From positions 403,529 to 467,528 of the forward strand of contig CAVPMY010000002.1 of NCBI GenBank assembly GCA_963706685.1: a stretch of DNA of 64,000 nucleotides, in the 5' to 3' direction. Under the pieces are notes generated by a model. The model ran no database searches, had not been told where the DNA came from, and saw only the letters and a list, made by a program, of their open reading frames with translations. Positions 41,059 through 48,794 of this stretch are shown one piece after another (the first letter of the stretch is position 1; each line of letters opens with the position of its first letter). Origin of the DNA: CADEEN01 sp963706685. Its GTDB lineage: Bacteria; Pseudomonadota; Gammaproteobacteria; Burkholderiales; Burkholderiaceae_C. The translations under genes were made by a program, and so were the position numbers.

Positions 41059-41925
41059 ATGCACATCCGCAAAGCGATCTTTCCCGTGGCAGGACTCGGT
41101 ACCCGATTCTTGCCGGCCACAAAAGCCCAACCCAAAGAGATGCTGCCGGTGGTCGACAAACCGCTGATTCAGTACGCGGTTGAAGAGGCGTATGCCGCCG
41201 GCGTCCGAGAGATGATCTTCGTCACAGGCCGCCACAAGCGCCCGATTGAAGATCACTTTGACATGACCTTCGAGCTTGAAGTAGCCCTTGAACAAGCGGG
41301 TAAGCATGAGCTGCTGCACGTCGTGCGCACGGTCAAACCCGATGACATGGACTGCGTCTACGTTCGACAGGCGCAGGCGCTCGGCCTGGGCCACGCAGTG
41401 TTGTGTGGCCGAAAACTCGTCGGCGACGAACCGTTCGCCGTGTTGCTGGCCGATGACCTGATGGTCGGCGCGCCGCCCGTGTTGGCGCAGATGGTCGAGC
41501 AGTTCAAGGAGCGGCGCGCCTCGATCCTGGCCGTGCAGGAAGTGCCGGCCGAACAGACGCAGCGCTATGGCATCGTGGCCGGTACGCAGGTCAACGATCG
41601 CCTGGTCAATATCGATCGCATCGTCGAGAAACCAAAACCGGCCGACGCCCCCTCACGTCTGGGGGTGGCCGGCCGCTACATACTGACGCCCGGCGTGTTC
41701 GAAGAGATTGCCAACCAACAGCGCGGCGTCGGCGGCGAGATCCAGCTCACCGATGGCATCGCCGGCCTGATGCGCCGGGAAAAGGTGTTTGCCTACCGCT
41801 ATCAAGGTCAGCGCTACGACTGCGGCAGCAAAGAAGGTTTTCTGCAAGCCAACGTCGAACTGGCGCTCACGCACCCCCAACTGGGCCCGGGGTTCCGCGA
41901 GTTCCTGAAGTCGCTGGCGCTGTAG
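41059..41925 (+). CDS. galU: UTP-glucose-1-phosphate uridylyltransferase
   Basis: This 288-residue nucleotidyltransferase makes UDP-glucose for surface polysaccharides. The N-terminal signature is KAIFPVAGLGTRFLPATKAQ, then PKEMLPVVDKPLIQYAVEEA. The metal- and sugar-binding parts are VLLADDLMVG and VEKPKPADAPSRLGVAGRYI, and GGEIQLTDGIAGL, YRYQGQRYDCGSKEGFLQAN complete the family pattern. The ATG at 41059 is preceded by AAGT-type sequence and no strong Shine-Dalgarno. It is divergent from the dehydrogenase gene with 82 bp between. Confidence 0.97.
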   Translation: MHIRKAIFPVAGLGTRFLPATKAQPKEMLPVVDKPLIQYAVEEAYAAGVREMIFVTGRHKRPIEDHFDMTFELEVALEQAGKHELLHVVRTVKPDDMDCVYVRQAQALGLGHAVLCGRKLVGDEPFAVLLADDLMVGAPPVLAQMVEQFKERRASILAVQEVPAEQTQRYGIVAGTQVNDRLVNIDRIVEKPKPADAPSRLGVAGRYILTPGVFEEIANQQRGVGGEIQLTDGIAGLMRREKVFAYRYQGQRYDCGSKEGFLQANVELALTHPQLGPGFREFLKSLAL

Positions 41926-41959
41926 GCGCCCCAGCGCCGCGCCGCGGGCAGGCCGAGGC

Positions 41960-42190
41960 CTACCGTCTGCGCAGGTAGTGCACGAACTCCTTGTCGTCAC
42001 TGACCTGATCGATCAGCTCGTTGCCGGTCTGGCGCGCGAAGGCCTGGAAATCACGCATGGAGCCCGGGTCCGTGGCCACGACCTTGAGCACCTCGCCCGA
42101 CAGCATCTCCGTCAGAGCCTTCTTGGCTTTGAGGATCGGCAGCGGGCAGTTCAAGCCGCGGGCGTCGACTTCTTTCTGTGCGAGTGTCAT
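41960..42190 (-). CDS. TusA-family sulfur carrier protein
   Basis: This 76-residue protein has the TusA/SirA pattern. The active cysteine is in VDARGLNCPLPILKAKKAL, where Cys precedes Pro-Leu-Pro. Then follow LKVVATDPGSMRDFQAFARQ and TGNELI. TusA-like proteins pass sulfane sulfur as a cysteine persulfide, for example toward tRNA thiolation. The gene is last in a minus-strand group with the nudix gene (9 bp gap) and cysM, which makes a sulfur-related role sensible. Confidence 0.9.
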   Translation of the reverse strand: MTLAQKEVDARGLNCPLPILKAKKALTEMLSGEVLKVVATDPGSMRDFQAFARQTGNELIDQVSDDKEFVHYLRRR

Positions 42191-42199
42191 GTTGCGATT

Positions 42200-42733
42200 C
42201 TAGGCCCGCCGCGCCCAGTCGATGAACTGAGGTTCATGCCCTTTTGCGCGCAACCAGTCGGCCAGCGCGTAGCCGGTTCCGGCCGGCCAGCAGCGCACCT
42301 CGGGCGGCGCGAAGAGCTTGTACTCCGCCAGTTCGGGCGAGAGCACGATCTCGCCACGCGCCCGGGCGTGGTAGGCAATGATCACCTGATTCATGCGTTG
42401 AAAATCGTAGACGCCGATCAGCGACACGGCGTCAACCGCCAAGCCGGTTTCCTCGGTGACTTCGCGCGCCACGCCCTCCTGAGGCGTCTCGCCGGCTTCC
42501 ATGAAGCCGGTGATCAGCGCGAACATGCGGTGCGTCCAGGCGGCGTTGCGGGCCAGCAGCAACTGCCCGCCCCGATCGACGCACTCGACCACCGCCGCCA
42601 GCACCGGCGTCGGGTTGTTCCAGTGCGTGAAATCGCAAGCGCTGCAGCGCAGCCGCGTCTTCGGGCCGCCATCCTCCATTTGCTCGATCGGCGCCAGCGC
42701 CGCGGCGCATTGCGGGCAAAACTTGAAACTCAT
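42200..42733 (-). CDS. Nudix hydrolase with N-terminal zinc ribbon
   Basis: This 177-residue protein has an N-terminal four-cysteine zinc ribbon (FCPQC and LRCSAC) followed by a Nudix fold. The Nudix box is complete: GFMEAGETPQEGVAREVTEE, then TGL. It hydrolyses a nucleoside diphosphate linked to another group. The layout recalls NADH pyrophosphatase NudC, but the NudC signature SQPWPFPxS is absent, so the substrate is left open. Its ATG overlaps the cysM stop in ATGA, which implies coupled translation. Confidence 0.9.
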   Translation of the reverse strand: MSFKFCPQCAAALAPIEQMEDGGPKTRLRCSACDFTHWNNPTPVLAAVVECVDRGGQLLLARNAAWTHRMFALITGFMEAGETPQEGVAREVTEETGLAVDAVSLIGVYDFQRMNQVIIAYHARARGEIVLSPELAEYKLFAPPEVRCWPAGTGYALADWLRAKGHEPQFIDWARRA

Positions 42734-43635
42734 GCCGGGAAGACACCGGTCGAGAGATAACGATCGCCGCGGTCACAGACGATGAAGACGATGGTCGCGT
42801 TGTCCAGGCGCTCGGCCAGCGTCAAGGCCACGCAGCAGGCGCCGGCTGCGGAGATACCGCAGAACAAGCCCTCCTCGCGCGCCAGGCGCCGCGCCATGTC
42901 TTCGGCCTCGGCCTGGCTGACGAGCACGATGTCATCGACATGCGTGGCATCGTAGATTTTCGGCAGGTAGGCCTCGGCCCATTTTCGGATGCCCGGAATC
43001 CGCGAGCCCTCGGCCGGTTGCGCGCCGATGATGCGCACCGCCGGGTTGCGCTCCTTGAGGAAACGCGAGACGCCGGTGATGGTGCCGGTGGTGCCCATCG
43101 CACTGACGAAATGCGTGATCTGGCCCTCGGTGTCGCGCCAGATCTCCGGGCCCGTGGTGTCGTAGTGCGCTTGCGGATTGTCGGCGTTGGCGAACTGGTC
43201 GAGCACGCGGCCCTTGCCGTCGGACTGCATCTGCAGCGCCAGGTCGCGCGCGTATTCCATGCCGCCGGACTTGGGCGTCAGCACCAGTTCGGCGCCGAAG
43301 GCCTTCATCGTCTGCGCTCGTTCGACCGACAAATCCTCCGGCATGATCAGCACCATCTTGTAGCCGCGGATCGCTGCAGCCATTGCCAGTGCAATGCCGG
43401 TATTGCCCGACGTGGCCTCGATCAGCACATCGCCCGGCCGGATCTCGCCGCGCTGTTCCGCGCGCACGATCATGCTGATCGCCGGCCGGTCCTTCACCGA
43501 GCCTGCCGGGTTGTTGCCTTCGAGCTTGCCGAGCAGGATATTGCCGCGCTGTTGATTCCCAGTGCCCGGCAGGCGCTGCAGGCGCACCAGCGGCGTGCCG
43601 CCGATCGCGTCCTCGAGAGTCATGTAGCTGGGCAT
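42730..43635 (-). CDS. cysM: Cysteine synthase B
   Basis: This 301-residue PLP enzyme makes cysteine from O-acetylserine and sulfide or thiosulfate. The PLP lysine lies in GKLEGNNPAGSVKDRPAISM, the substrate loop is EATSGNTGIALA, and the phosphate loop is SAMGTTGTITGVSRFL. ATG 43635 begins MPSYMTLEDAIGGTPLVRLQ. The segment just after VSRFLKERNP matches CysM more than CysK. It is the first gene of the cysM-nudix-tusA group and is divergent from the tRNA-Leu gene, with 86 bp between. Confidence 0.95.
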   Translation of the reverse strand: MPSYMTLEDAIGGTPLVRLQRLPGTGNQQRGNILLGKLEGNNPAGSVKDRPAISMIVRAEQRGEIRPGDVLIEATSGNTGIALAMAAAIRGYKMVLIMPEDLSVERAQTMKAFGAELVLTPKSGGMEYARDLALQMQSDGKGRVLDQFANADNPQAHYDTTGPEIWRDTEGQITHFVSAMGTTGTITGVSRFLKERNPAVRIIGAQPAEGSRIPGIRKWAEAYLPKIYDATHVDDIVLVSQAEAEDMARRLAREEGLFCGISAAGACCVALTLAERLDNATIVFIVCDRGDRYLSTGVFPA

Positions 43636-43721
43636 GGCGCGATTGTCCCATCGCCGCGGCGATGGTGCAGGGTGCATGTGATAATCGCCGCCCGTTGCGC
43701 GAAGCGCACCGCACCCAACTT

Positions 43722-43807
43722 GCCCCGGTGGCGGAATCGGTAGACGCAGTGGACTCAAAATCCACCGCCTAAACAGCGTGCCGGTTCGAGTCCGGCCCGG
43801 GGCACCA
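43722..43807 (+). tRNA. tRNA-Leu (anticodon CAA)
   Basis: This 86-nt gene forms a complete class II tRNA: acceptor GCCCCGG pairing with CCGGGGC, D-arm with GGTAGACGC, anticodon stem GTGGA/TCCAC with loop CTCAAAA (anticodon CAA, codon UUG), a long variable arm, and T-arm CCGGTTCGAGTCCGG. The 3' CCA is encoded. It precedes the rhomboid gene by 13 bp. Confidence 0.97.
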
Positions 43808-43820
43808 ACACACCTCCTCC

Positions 43821-44411
43821 ATGCCGCCGCTGCCTCCGGTCACCAAAGCGTTCATGCTCATCTGCACCGCAGTGTTCTGTCTGCAGTGGCTCCTTCCTCG
43901 ACAGCTTGAACCGTGGTTCGCGTTGTGGCCGATCGCCAGCGGTCTGTTCATGCCGTGGCAGTTGGTGTCCTACGCCTTCATGCACGGCAGCATGGGGCAC
44001 CTGTTCTTCAACATGCTCGGCTTGTGGATGTTCGGCGGCGAGCTGGAGCGGCTGTGGGGCCAGAAACGCTTCATCCAGTTTCTGTTTGCCGGCGCGCTGT
44101 CTGCCGCGGCCGTGCAGATCGTCTGGACGATGCTGATCGGCTCGAACGTGCCGACCATCGGTGCTTCGGGTGCGCTGTTCGCGCTGTTGCTGGCCTTCGG
44201 CATGCTGTTCCCGAACCGCATCATCATGCCGCTGTTCCCGCCAATCCCGATGAAGGCCAAGTTCTTCGTCGCCATCTTCGGCGGACTCGAACTGGTGTTT
44301 GGCTTCATGGGCAGCGGCGGGGTGGCCCATTTTGCGCATCTCGGCGGCATGCTCGGTGGCTTCTTGATGATCCGCTACTGGCGGGGCCAGAAGCCTTTCG
44401 GCAGGCGCTGA
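43821..44411 (+). CDS. Rhomboid-family intramembrane serine protease
   Basis: This 196-residue membrane protein has about six helices. The catalytic serine is in TIGASGALFALLLAFGML (GASG, about residue 114) and the catalytic histidine in VAHFAHLGGMLGGFLM. The HxxxN-type oxyanion element is MHGSMGHLFFNMLGLWMFGG. These are all the rhomboid landmarks, so it is probably active and cuts membrane proteins within the bilayer. ATG at 43821 lies just after tRNA-Leu, so transcription may pass through the tRNA. Confidence 0.92.
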   Translation: MPPLPPVTKAFMLICTAVFCLQWLLPRQLEPWFALWPIASGLFMPWQLVSYAFMHGSMGHLFFNMLGLWMFGGELERLWGQKRFIQFLFAGALSAAAVQIVWTMLIGSNVPTIGASGALFALLLAFGMLFPNRIIMPLFPPIPMKAKFFVAIFGGLELVFGFMGSGGVAHFAHLGGMLGGFLMIRYWRGQKPFGRR

Positions 44412-44432
44412 GCTCGTTGCGCGAGCGCCGGC

Positions 44433-45347
44433 TCAGGCGCGCGAACTGCGCCGGAACGCGTTCCACGCCGCCGACGGCGTCGGGTACGCCAGGCGCAGGC
44501 GCAACTCGCGGTGCAGGCGCGTATTGTCCAGGCGCCGCGATTCGCTGATGAAGCTCCATTGCATCTCGGACACCGCTGCGCGCAAGGCCTCGCGCGGCAG
44601 GCGCGGCGCACGCGGCAAATCAAAGGCATCGGCCACGGCGTCGAAGTACTCGCCCATTTTCAGTGCGCTGTCGTCGCTGACGTGATAGACACGCTGTGGC
44701 GCGGCGCGAAACAACGCCGCCACGCAGGCCCGTGCCAGATCGTCGGCGTGGATGTGATTGGTGTAGACGTCGTCGGCATCGTCAAGCAACGGCGTGCCAC
44801 GCTGCAGGCGTTGGCGCGGGTCACCGCCCTCGCGGTCGAGCGCGTAGATGCCCGGGATGCGCAACACGCTCGTATTGACGCCGAACGCGCGACCGTGATG
44901 GCGCACGTGCGCTTCAGCATCGACACGGCGCCGCGCGCGCGATGTTGTCGGCTGTGCTGCCCTGGTTTCGTCGAACAGCGCGCCGGCCGCATCACCATAG
45001 ATGCCGCTGGTGCTGGCATAGACGAATCGACGCATCCGTGGGCTGCGTGCCAGCGCGTGCAACAGCGCCGCAGTGCGCGGGTCGGTGCTGCCCTGGGATG
45101 GCGGCGGCGCCAGATGAAGCACCCAGTCGGCCAATGACGCCAGACGTCCCAATGTCGCTGCGTCGTCCAGGTCGCCGCGCAGTGGCAGCGCACCAGCCCG
45201 TCGCAACGTGCCCAGGCGCTGCTCGCTCGAGCTGAGCGCGAGCACGCGCACGCGACCGCGCAGCAGCCGCAGCACGCGCAGGCCGATGTCGCCGCAGCCG
45301 ACGATGAGCAGCGTCGGACGGCGTTGGGCGGCGCAGGGCAAGGTCAT
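44433..45347 (-). CDS. NAD-dependent epimerase/dehydratase-like SDR protein
   Basis: This 304-residue protein of the extended SDR superfamily has a Rossmann start PTLLIVGCGDIGLRVLRLL (GxGxxG). Further marks are WVLHLAPPPSQGSTD, RRFVYASTSGIYGD (the catalytic Tyr region YASTSGIYGD) and SVLRIPGIYALDREGG. It resembles the YeeZ-type epimerases, whose substrates are unknown. ATG 45347 (MTLPCAAQRRPTLLIVG) is 48 bp from the divergent reductase start at 45396. The gene is convergent with rhomboid, 21 bp apart. No fault is seen. Confidence 0.85.
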   Translation of the reverse strand: MTLPCAAQRRPTLLIVGCGDIGLRVLRLLRGRVRVLALSSSEQRLGTLRRAGALPLRGDLDDAATLGRLASLADWVLHLAPPPSQGSTDPRTAALLHALARSPRMRRFVYASTSGIYGDAAGALFDETRAAQPTTSRARRRVDAEAHVRHHGRAFGVNTSVLRIPGIYALDREGGDPRQRLQRGTPLLDDADDVYTNHIHADDLARACVAALFRAAPQRVYHVSDDSALKMGEYFDAVADAFDLPRAPRLPREALRAAVSEMQWSFISESRRLDNTRLHRELRLRLAYPTPSAAWNAFRRSSRA

Positions 45348-45395
45348 CGGGGACAATTGCAGATCGATCCCCAGTGTAGAGAGCGCCCGACCGCC

Positions 45396-46433
45396 ATGAC
45401 CTTCAAAGTCACTGTCCAGCCTGCCGGCCTTGCCTTCGACGTGGCGCGCGACGAAGCTATCCTGGCCGCCGCGATCCGCAACGGCATCGGGCTGCCCTAT
45501 GGTTGCCGCGATGGCGCCTGCGGTTCGTGCAAGAGCCGCCTGCTCGAAGGCCGCGTCATCCACGGCGCGCACCAGTTGCGCACCTTGCCGGTGGCCGAAG
45601 AAGAACAGGGCTGGATCCTGCCCTGCTGCGCAACGCCGCAGACCGATTGCGTGATCCAGGCGCGCACAGTGGCCGGCGCCGGCGAGTACCCGGTGCAAAA
45701 GATGCCCGCGCGCGTGGCCAGCCTCAGCCGGCCGGCGCCCGACGTGATGCTGCTCAAGCTGCAACTGCCGGCCAACGTGTCGATGAAGTACCGCGCCGGC
45801 CAGTATGTGGAGTTCATCCTGCGCGACGGCTCGCGGCGCAGCTACTCGATGGCCAATGCGCCCGAGCACATCGGCGAGCCGCCGATGATCGAGCTCCATC
45901 TGCGCCACATGCCCGGCGGCAAGTTCACCGACCATGTCTTCGCAGCGATGAAGGAAAAGGAAATCCTGCGCGTCGAAGGCCCGCTGGGCAGCTTCTTCCT
46001 GCGCGATGACAACGACAAGCCGATCGTGCTGCTGGCCTCGGGCACCGGCTTGGCGCCGATCAAGGCCATCATCGAGCACATGCGCGTCAAGGGCATCACG
46101 CGCGATGCCGTGCTGTACTGGGGCTGTCGCAGCCGGGCCGACCTGTACCTGCAGGACTGGGCCGCTGGGGCGGCGGCCGACATGCCCAACCTGCGCTACG
46201 TGCCGGTGCTCTCGCAAGCCAAGCCCGAAGACGCCTGGAGCGGCCGCACGGGCCTGGTCCACCAGGCGGTGATGGCCGATCTGCCCGACCTCTCGGGCCA
46301 TGAGGTCTACGCCTGCGGCGCGCCGATCATGGTCGAGTCGGCAAAGCGCGAATTTATTGCCACCTGCGGTTTGCCCGAGGACGCGTTCTACGCCGACAGC
46401 TTCACGTCGGAAAGGGACAAGCATCCGGCCTAG
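45396..46433 (+). CDS. CDP-6-deoxy-delta-3,4-glucoseen reductase-like 2Fe-2S flavoprotein
   Basis: This 345-residue electron-transfer protein has an N-terminal plant-type 2Fe-2S ferredoxin domain (PYGCRDGACGSCKSRLLEG, fourth Cys in LPCCATPQ). A FAD-binding domain follows (RRSYSMANAPE) and then an NAD-binding domain (LLASGTGLAPIKAIIEHM, VYACGAPIMVESAKREF). Burkholderiales homologues are annotated as CDP-6-deoxy-delta-3,4-glucoseen reductase, but no sugar pathway genes are nearby. A generic NAD(P)H-dependent reductase for an unknown oxygenase is equally possible. A run of 12 C residues (46448-46459) lies just after its stop. Confidence 0.85.
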   Translation: MTFKVTVQPAGLAFDVARDEAILAAAIRNGIGLPYGCRDGACGSCKSRLLEGRVIHGAHQLRTLPVAEEEQGWILPCCATPQTDCVIQARTVAGAGEYPVQKMPARVASLSRPAPDVMLLKLQLPANVSMKYRAGQYVEFILRDGSRRSYSMANAPEHIGEPPMIELHLRHMPGGKFTDHVFAAMKEKEILRVEGPLGSFFLRDDNDKPIVLLASGTGLAPIKAIIEHMRVKGITRDAVLYWGCRSRADLYLQDWAAGAAADMPNLRYVPVLSQAKPEDAWSGRTGLVHQAVMADLPDLSGHEVYACGAPIMVESAKREFIATCGLPEDAFYADSFTSERDKHPA

Positions 46434-46536
46434 CGCTGCCATCGCCACCCCCCCCCCCCGAGTTTCACGAATGACAGCGCCGGTGCGCGGTACCAGAATC
46501 GTCGACACATTGTCGAAACCGCCTGGAGGATTGCTC

Positions 46537-47559
46537 ATGAATTCACGACACACACTCACCGCCCTGACATTGGCCGCAAGCGCCGCCGCAGCGTCGGCGC
46601 AAACCTTGGGCGAAGGCGGCTCGGCCGCACAGGGCGGCGCCGGCCCGAGCGGCTCGCAGAACGCCAATGTGCAGCTCGAAAAGTGCGACGCGCCCAAGGG
46701 CACGCTGGCCGTCGTCGAGCCGCAGAGTCATATCCTGGCCAGCCTCAGCCGCTACGGCTTGCAATCGCCGGTCGGCCTGATCCGCATGATGGTGCAGCAG
46801 TCGAACTGCTTTCAGGTCGTCGAGCGCGGCGTCGGCATGCAGAACATGATGCAGGAACGCGCGTTGGCCGCCGGCGGGCAGATGCAGTCCGATCAGAACG
46901 TCGGCAAGGGCCAGATGGTCGCGGCCGACTTCATCCTGACACCGAGCGTGGTCTTCAGCGAGAACAACGCCGGCGGCGTCGGCGGTGCGGTCGGTGGCCT
47001 GCTCGGCCGCCTCGGCGGCGGCGCCGCGGTGGTGGGCGCGGTCGCCGGTGGCCTCAAGTTCAAGGAAGCGCAGACCAGCATGCTGCTCGCCGACACGCGC
47101 TCGGGCATCCAGGTCGCGGCGGCCGAAGGCAGCGCCAAGCAGACCGATTTCAACTTCGGCGGCGCGCTGTTCGGCGGCGGCGGCGGCGCGGCGCTCGGCG
47201 GCTACACCAACACCAACGAAGGCAAGGTCATCACGGCGTCGTTCCTCGACAACTTGAACAACATCGTGCGCAACGTGCGCAGCAACGCCAGCCTGATCCA
47301 GGCCAAGGCCGGTGTGGCGTCGCAGGCCAACGCGGCCGGCAGCGTCACCGCCAATGCGGCCAACGCGGGCGACGTCATGGTGGCCAAGATCGCCGGCGTC
47401 AAGGTGCTCAAGGGCCCCGCCGACAGCGCCGGTGTGCTGATGAGCCTGGGCAAGACCGACGAAGTGCTCTATCTCGGCGAAGAGGCCAATGGTTTCGTCA
47501 AGGTGACCTCGCCGAGCGGCGACGGCTGGATCAAGAAGGTGCTGCTGAAAAAACCGTAG
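46537..47559 (+). CDS. CsgG/HfaB-family protein with C-terminal SH3-like domain
   Basis: This 340-residue protein has a signal peptide (MNSRHTLTALTLAASAAAAS). A CsgG/HfaB-like region follows: LIRMMVQQSNCFQVVERGVG, AADFILTPSVVFSENNAGGV and EAQTSMLLADTRSGIQVAAA. Glycine-rich hydrophobic stretches (GGLLGRLGGGAAVVGAVAGG and FGGALFGGGGGAALGG) interrupt it. The last 55 residues look like a bacterial SH3 domain (VLYLGEEANGFVKVTSPSGD, then GWIKKVLLKK). Unlike CsgG it lacks a lipobox, and no curli genes are nearby. ATG 46537 is well supported by GGAGGA 6 nt upstream. It is probably periplasmic or outer-membrane associated; the function is unknown. Confidence 0.75.
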   Translation: MNSRHTLTALTLAASAAAASAQTLGEGGSAAQGGAGPSGSQNANVQLEKCDAPKGTLAVVEPQSHILASLSRYGLQSPVGLIRMMVQQSNCFQVVERGVGMQNMMQERALAAGGQMQSDQNVGKGQMVAADFILTPSVVFSENNAGGVGGAVGGLLGRLGGGAAVVGAVAGGLKFKEAQTSMLLADTRSGIQVAAAEGSAKQTDFNFGGALFGGGGGAALGGYTNTNEGKVITASFLDNLNNIVRNVRSNASLIQAKAGVASQANAAGSVTANAANAGDVMVAKIAGVKVLKGPADSAGVLMSLGKTDEVLYLGEEANGFVKVTSPSGDGWIKKVLLKKP

Positions 47560-47575
47560 AGCGGCGTCGCGCTGT

Positions 47576-48380
47576 TCAGCGGTGCTTGAAGGCCGCCTTT
47601 CGTTTGGCGACGAAGGCCGCCATGCCCTCTTTCTGGTCTTCAGTCGCGAACAGCGAATGGAACACCAGGCGCTCGTAGCTCACGCCGTCATCGAGCCCCG
47701 ACTCGAAGGCGCGGTTGACGCACTGCTTGGCCAGCATCACCGCGGGCAGACCGTAGCTGCAGATCGTGGCCGCCGCAGCCAGGGCCTCGTCGAGTAGTTT
47801 CTCAGCGGGCACAACGCGGCTGACGAGACCGGCACGTTCGGCCTCGGCAGCGTCCATCATGCGCGCGGTCAAGACCATGTCCATGGCCTTGGCCTTGCCG
47901 ACAGCGCGCGGCAGGCGCTGCGTGCCGCCGGCGCCCGGAATGATGCCGAGCTTGATTTCGGGCTGGCCGAAGCGGGCCGTGTCGGCGGCGATGATGAAGT
48001 CGCACATCATCGCCAGCTCGCAACCGCCGCCGAGCGCAAAGCCGGCCACCGCAGCGATCACCGGCTTGCGCACCTGGCGCATCTGTTCCCAGTTGCGCGT
48101 GATGTAGTTGCCCAGGTAGGCGTCCATGTAGCTGTAGCCGGCCATGGCGCCGATGTCGGCGCCCGCCGCGAAGGCCTTCTCGCTGCCGGTGACGACGATG
48201 CAGCCCACGCCGGGGTCGGCGTCGGCCTCGGTCAGCGCCTGGCCGAGTTCGTCCATCAGCGCATCGTTGAGGGCATTGAGCTGCTTGGGCCGGTTCAGCG
48301 TGATCAGCAGCGTGGCGAGCGCGCCGTCAGCGCCGTCGTGGCGCGCGACAACGATGTGCTGGGGGGGGGGTTGCTTGCAT
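47576..48380 (-). CDS. Enoyl-CoA hydratase, start broken by a poly-C tract
   Basis: This is a crotonase-fold enzyme of about 266 residues in fatty-acid or aromatic-acid beta-oxidation. Oxyanion-hole segments are GSEKAFAAGADIGAMAG and AVAGFALGGGCELAMMCD, and the catalytic Glu regions are LGIIPGAGGTQRLPRAVGK. The likely ATG at 48380 is followed, on the coding strand, by ten C residues (48361-48370 as G). With ten, the ATG is out of frame with the body (QHIVVARHDGADG); nine or twelve would join them. No other good start in the main frame is seen. Sequencing error or phase variation could explain this. It is convergent with the CsgG-like gene. Confidence 0.88.
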
Positions 48381-48557
48381 TTTTTCGCGTTTCCGTCGAA
48401 GGGCAGACAGCGCCGGACTATAGAGCCAGGCTGGCCATGCCGAAACAGCGGTGAGGGTCTTGGTACTGCACAGTGGCACAGCGTTGACCCGCAGCAACCG
48501 CCCGGGCCAACACCAGACACCGGCCTGCCCTGCAGCGCACAGATTCTCGGACCCGCA

Positions 48558-48794
48558 ATGACCACCCTCTACCGCAAGACCGCCAAGGGGCTTGACGAAA
48601 TACAGACCCGCGCCCACCGCCTGCCGCCGCAATTGCGCGGCGCCCTGATCCTGGTCGATGGCCAGTGCGGCGTGGACGATCTGGCCAAATTGGTGCCCGG
48701 CGATGTCGCAGGGGCGTTGCAGCGGTTGCTGGACGCCGGATTCATCGATCTGTTTGCCGTGCTGGCGGACCGCCCGCCTCTGCCGCCGCCGTAG
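48558..48794 (+). CDS. Small conserved cytoplasmic protein
   Basis: This 78-residue protein begins TTLYRKTAKGLDEIQTRAHR, then LPPQLRGALILVDG. The second half (VDDLAKLVPGDVAGALQRLL, DAGFIDLF) is predicted helical and resembles the winged-helix pattern of small regulators. I have seen similar unnamed proteins in Burkholderiales but no assigned function. Its 3' end overlaps the convergent DUF3108 gene by 53 bp. The 177-bp stretch before it, up to the hydratase start, contains the shared divergent promoter region. Confidence 0.65.
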   Translation: MTTLYRKTAKGLDEIQTRAHRLPPQLRGALILVDGQCGVDDLAKLVPGDVAGALQRLLDAGFIDLFAVLADRPPLPPP

